NCBI GenBank assembly: GCA_963706425.1
Contig: CAVPMN010000001.1
Location: 992,001-1,056,000 of the forward strand
Direction of reading: 5' to 3'
Source of the DNA: CAVPMN01 sp963706425
GTDB lineage: Bacteria; Actinomycetota; Acidimicrobiia; Acidimicrobiales; Acidimicrobilacustridaceae
DNA length: 64,000 bases
Under the pieces are notes generated by a model, which saw nothing but the letters and a program-made list of their open reading frames with translations, had not been told where the DNA came from and searched no databases. This document shows positions 61,874 to 64,000 of the stretch, one piece after another. The position numbers and the translations under genes are program-made. How positions within the stretch are numbered: position 1 is the first letter of the stretch; each line of letters starts with the position of its first letter.

Positions 61874-62727
61874 GACCCGGAGACTAGGGCCAGCAGCTCG
61901 ATCGTGCCGTAGACCCCCGCCACCACGACCAAGAACGCGCCGAACAGCACACGAACCGTTCGATCGGTCGCGCCGAGGGTCAGCGTCGAGCCCACCTGCG
62001 CGCCCGGGATGACGCCCACGGTGAGCAACAGCGCGAACGCCCAGTTCACGTGGTCGAACACGATGTGGGTCAGCAGGGCCGGCACCGAGAAGATCGCCAC
62101 CGCCACCAGGCTCGACGCCACCGCCTCCTTGATCGGTATGCGGAGCACCGAGGTGAACGCCGGCATCATCACGATGCCCCCGCCCACGCCGAGCAGACCG
62201 GCGAGAAACCCGGCCAACGCACCCACCAGCGCGAGCACCGGCCACGCCACGTCGGTGTGCGTGGGGGTCGACGGCTCGTCCGCCGGCACCGCCGCCACTT
62301 CCTCTTCCGCGTCGACCACGACGGGTGCGGTGACGGTCGCGGTGCCGGCGGCCACGCTCGCGACCCGACCCGAGCGGAAGATCGACACGCCGCTCCACGC
62401 GAGCAGCACCGCGGTGAACACCATGAGGCCGCCGGCGCTGACCACGTCGGACACCGTCGCACCCGCCACCGCCATGAGCGCACCCGTGATGCCGCAGGTC
62501 AGCCCGATGCGCCAGTTCACGACACCGGCCCGGGAGTAGCGCACTGTGCCCGAGATGGCGCCGGGCAGGATCGCCGGCACGGTCGAGCCGATGGCCTCGA
62601 TCGGGGTGGCTCCCAAGGCGCGGATGCCGGGAGTGGTGATGACCGCCCCACCCACACCGAACATCCCCGACAGCACCCCTGACGCGAAGCCGAGCGCGAG
62701 CACGCCGACCGCCGCGTACCAGGTCAT
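61870..62727 (-). CDS. TauE/SafE family sulfite/anion exporter
   Basis: 285 residues from the ATG at 62727. Eight predicted membrane spans in two halves, each with the family's glycine-rich signature: FASGVLSGMFGVGGAVITTPG (first) and LAGFLAGLLGVGGGIVMMPA (second). A loop between the halves is acidic and Pro/Thr-rich (DAEEEVAAVPADEPSTPTHTD). Likely exports small organosulfur or sulfite-type anions. Its stop overlaps the next gene's start. Its start is 23 bases from the DsbA-like gene stop. Confidence 0.92.
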   Translation of the reverse strand: MTWYAAVGVLALGFASGVLSGMFGVGGAVITTPGIRALGATPIEAIGSTVPAILPGAISGTVRYSRAGVVNWRIGLTCGITGALMAVAGATVSDVVSAGGLMVFTAVLLAWSGVSIFRSGRVASVAAGTATVTAPVVVDAEEEVAAVPADEPSTPTHTDVAWPVLALVGALAGFLAGLLGVGGGIVMMPAFTSVLRIPIKEAVASSLVAVAIFSVPALLTHIVFDHVNWAFALLLTVGVIPGAQVGSTLTLGATDRTVRVLFGAFLVVVAGVYGTIELLALVSGS

Positions 62728-62749
62728 GCCTGAGTATCCCGCACGTCGT

Positions 62750-63364
62750 TCAGGTCGGTCGCAGGCAATCGTCGAGGAACGCCGCGAACCCGGCAGGGTC
62801 GGCCGTGACGCGGAGGTGGCCGCTGGCGTCGCGGCCGACGTCGAGCGACGGGCAGAAGAAGTCGCCGCCGGGTGTGAAGAAGTGCGGCGAGCCGATGACC
62901 CCCCGTCGCACACCCTCGGCGTGATCCTGCTCGACCTGGTGCGCATCGCTCGGCACGGCGAGCTGATGCTGCTCGGCCACGCGGGCGAGCGCGGCCGGGT
63001 CGGCGACATCGACGCCCTGCTCGAAGAGCAGGTCACGCAAGTCGAGGCTGATCTGCTCGCCGAGCTCGTCGCTCGCTCGATAGGCGGCGGCCGCCAGCTC
63101 CATCGCCGGCACCGTCGTGGCCGGGAACGCGTCGCGGTGGAATCCGGTGAACAGATCGGCGGCGGCCTGCTCGCGGATCTCGTCGACCTCCTCAGCGATG
63201 AAGTCGGGATCGAGCGGGACACCGTTGACGAGCTCGAGGGGCCACGAGCGCACCCGCAGCACCACATCGGGTCGGTCGAGCTCGGCCCGCCGCTCGACGA
63301 AGCGACGCAGGCCCACGTGAGTGAACGGGCAACCGATGTCGGCGAACACTTCGATGACGGTCAT
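62750..63364 (-). CDS. DsbA-family (FrnE-like) protein with one active-site Cys
   Basis: 204 residues. Thioredoxin-like start IEVFADIGCPFTHVGLRRFV, helical insert, then VIGSPHFFTPGGDFFCPSLDV with the cis-Pro. The active site is CPFT instead of CxxC, so it is a monothiol, glutathione- or mycothiol-S-transferase/isomerase type member of the DsbA clan. First gene of the minus-strand operon DsbA, TauE, membrane protein, hydrolase, coiled-coil protein. Divergent from the AarF-type gene by 43 bases. Confidence 0.85.
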   Translation of the reverse strand: MTVIEVFADIGCPFTHVGLRRFVERRAELDRPDVVLRVRSWPLELVNGVPLDPDFIAEEVDEIREQAAADLFTGFHRDAFPATTVPAMELAAAAYRASDELGEQISLDLRDLLFEQGVDVADPAALARVAEQHQLAVPSDAHQVEQDHAEGVRRGVIGSPHFFTPGGDFFCPSLDVGRDASGHLRVTADPAGFAAFLDDCLRPT

Positions 63365-63407
63365 CGAGCTGGCAACCTAGCAAGGCCTCGGGCCTACCCT
63401 GTCGCCC

Positions 63408-64000
63408 GTGAAGAACTCGGCGCCCACGCGCATCGGCCTGCTGATCGCCGCTCTGCTGGTCCCCGCCTTGGTCGCCCTCCTCTGGTGGCGGCACCACCGC
63501 TCGGGTGCGGTCCACCACCGCAGCCGGGCGGCCCGCAACGCCCGTCTGGCCGGGGTGGGCGCCCGCACCGGCGGTTCCTACGCCATGCACCGGGCCCGGC
63601 GGGTGTTCGCCGACGTCGAGCGGCGAGAGGCCCTCGACACCCAGTTCGAGCTGCGCACCGCCGAGCAGGTGGCCGAGGCGCTCGGCCACATGAAGGGCGC
63701 CCTGATGAAGCTCGGGCAGATGGCGAGCTATCTCGACCAGGGCCTTCCGGAGCACGTGCGGGCTGCGCTCGCCGACCTGCAACACGACGCCCCGCCGATG
63801 AGCGCCGAGCTGGCAGCCGACATGGTGCGACGCGAGCTCGGGCGACCGCCCGAGCAGCTGTTCGCCGAGTGGGACCCCACCCCGATCGCATCGGCGTCGA
63901 TCGGCCAGGTGCACCGGGCCATCACCCACGAGGGCGACGCGGTGGCGGTGAAGGTGCAGTACCCGGGCATCGACGATGCGGTGGGCGCCGACCTCGACAA
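63408..64000 (+). CDS. AarF/UbiB-type protein kinase-like, 3' end beyond window
   Basis: About 197 residues from the GTG at 63408 before the window ends. After an N-terminal hydrophobic segment (IGLLIAALLVPALVALLWW) comes the ABC1 kinase-like domain: ALGHMKGALMKLGQMASYLDQGLPE, the family's KxGQ motif (KLGQM), and the nucleotide-binding PIASASIGQVHRA with AVKVQYPGI. UbiB/ADCK-type proteins support quinone or lipid handling. The N-terminal membrane anchor seen here is shared with actinobacterial members. Confidence 0.92.
   Translation, partial: MKNSAPTRIGLLIAALLVPALVALLWWRHHRSGAVHHRSRAARNARLAGVGARTGGSYAMHRARRVFADVERREALDTQFELRTAEQVAEALGHMKGALMKLGQMASYLDQGLPEHVRAALADLQHDAPPMSAELAADMVRRELGRPPEQLFAEWDPTPIASASIGQVHRAITHEGDAVAVKVQYPGIDDAVGADLD

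Noticed and set aside
1..64000. tRNA, rRNA and insertion-sequence genes.
   Set aside because: Reading both strands I found no cloverleaf-like tRNA, no rRNA segments and no transposase motifs. A tRNAscan or ISfinder run could still reveal a missed one.

Overview
The window is 64 kb of very GC-rich DNA (roughly 70 percent by eye), densely packed with genes on both strands. Neighbouring genes often overlap by ATGA or GTGA, and GTG starts are common. The gene content points to an actinobacterium: CarD, a DUF222/HNH protein, a deazaflavin (F420)-type nitroreductase, two mycothiol-associated families, the alpha-E / circularly permuted ATP-grasp / transglutaminase trio and the short actinobacterial-type alpha-glucan phosphorylase. 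An Acidimicrobiia-like lineage is my best guess. That is inference, since there is no rRNA gene here.

Layout. 1-504: a toxin-antitoxin pair (MazF-type toxin cut by the window edge). 536-1066: CarD. 1148-7335: a minus-strand operon HerA-like ATPase, SbcD, SbcC and a NurA-like nuclease, i.e. the four parts of the archaeal DNA-end-resection set in one coupled bacterial operon. 7392-8655: DUF222/HNH protein. 8714-14892: diguanylate cyclase, VOC protein, membrane protein, HelD-like helicase, an unknown protein and a PhyH-type dioxygenase. 14913-17211: FAD oxidoreductase coupled to an F420-type protein, then a CoA-binding protein. 17253-20700: transglutaminase / alpha-E / ATP-grasp operon. 21712-24965: a coupled operon (His-rich methyltransferase, threonine dehydratase-like, DUF2817, VOC) behind a perfect 7-1-7 palindrome of Fur/Zur type. 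25016-31398: DUF4349 lipoprotein, crotonase, acyltransferase-SGNH, two mycothiol-linked genes and a tandem universal stress protein. 31413-36038: ferric-reductase-like membrane protein, ApbE flavin transferase and two small membrane-anchored proteins, divergent from a two-component system. 36083-39926: two convergent, overlapping GGDEF-EAL genes. 39992-49722: metabolic genes, orphan ParA, peroxiredoxin, a phosphonate-type oxidoreductase/hydrolase pair and glycogen phosphorylase. 49798-54323: a membrane pseudo-trypsin, a bifunctional penicillin-binding protein and a lipoprotein. 54406-63364: small coiled-coil paralogues, an amidohydrolase, queC-queE-queD and a minus-strand operon headed by a DsbA-like protein. 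63408-64000: the start of an AarF/UbiB-type kinase.

A major technical feature is that twelve otherwise well-conserved genes are interrupted by about nineteen single-base frameshifts. About seventeen are +1 and two are -1, nearly all in short G/C runs. Removing or adding one base at each site restores full-length products, and every corrected gene length is a multiple of three. Because core genes (glycogen phosphorylase, a class A PBP, SbcC) are all hit at once, I read these as residual sequencing/assembly indels, not gene decay. I annotate each gene across its break.

No rRNA, tRNA, CRISPR array or insertion sequence was recognised. No gap between genes exceeds 300 bases.
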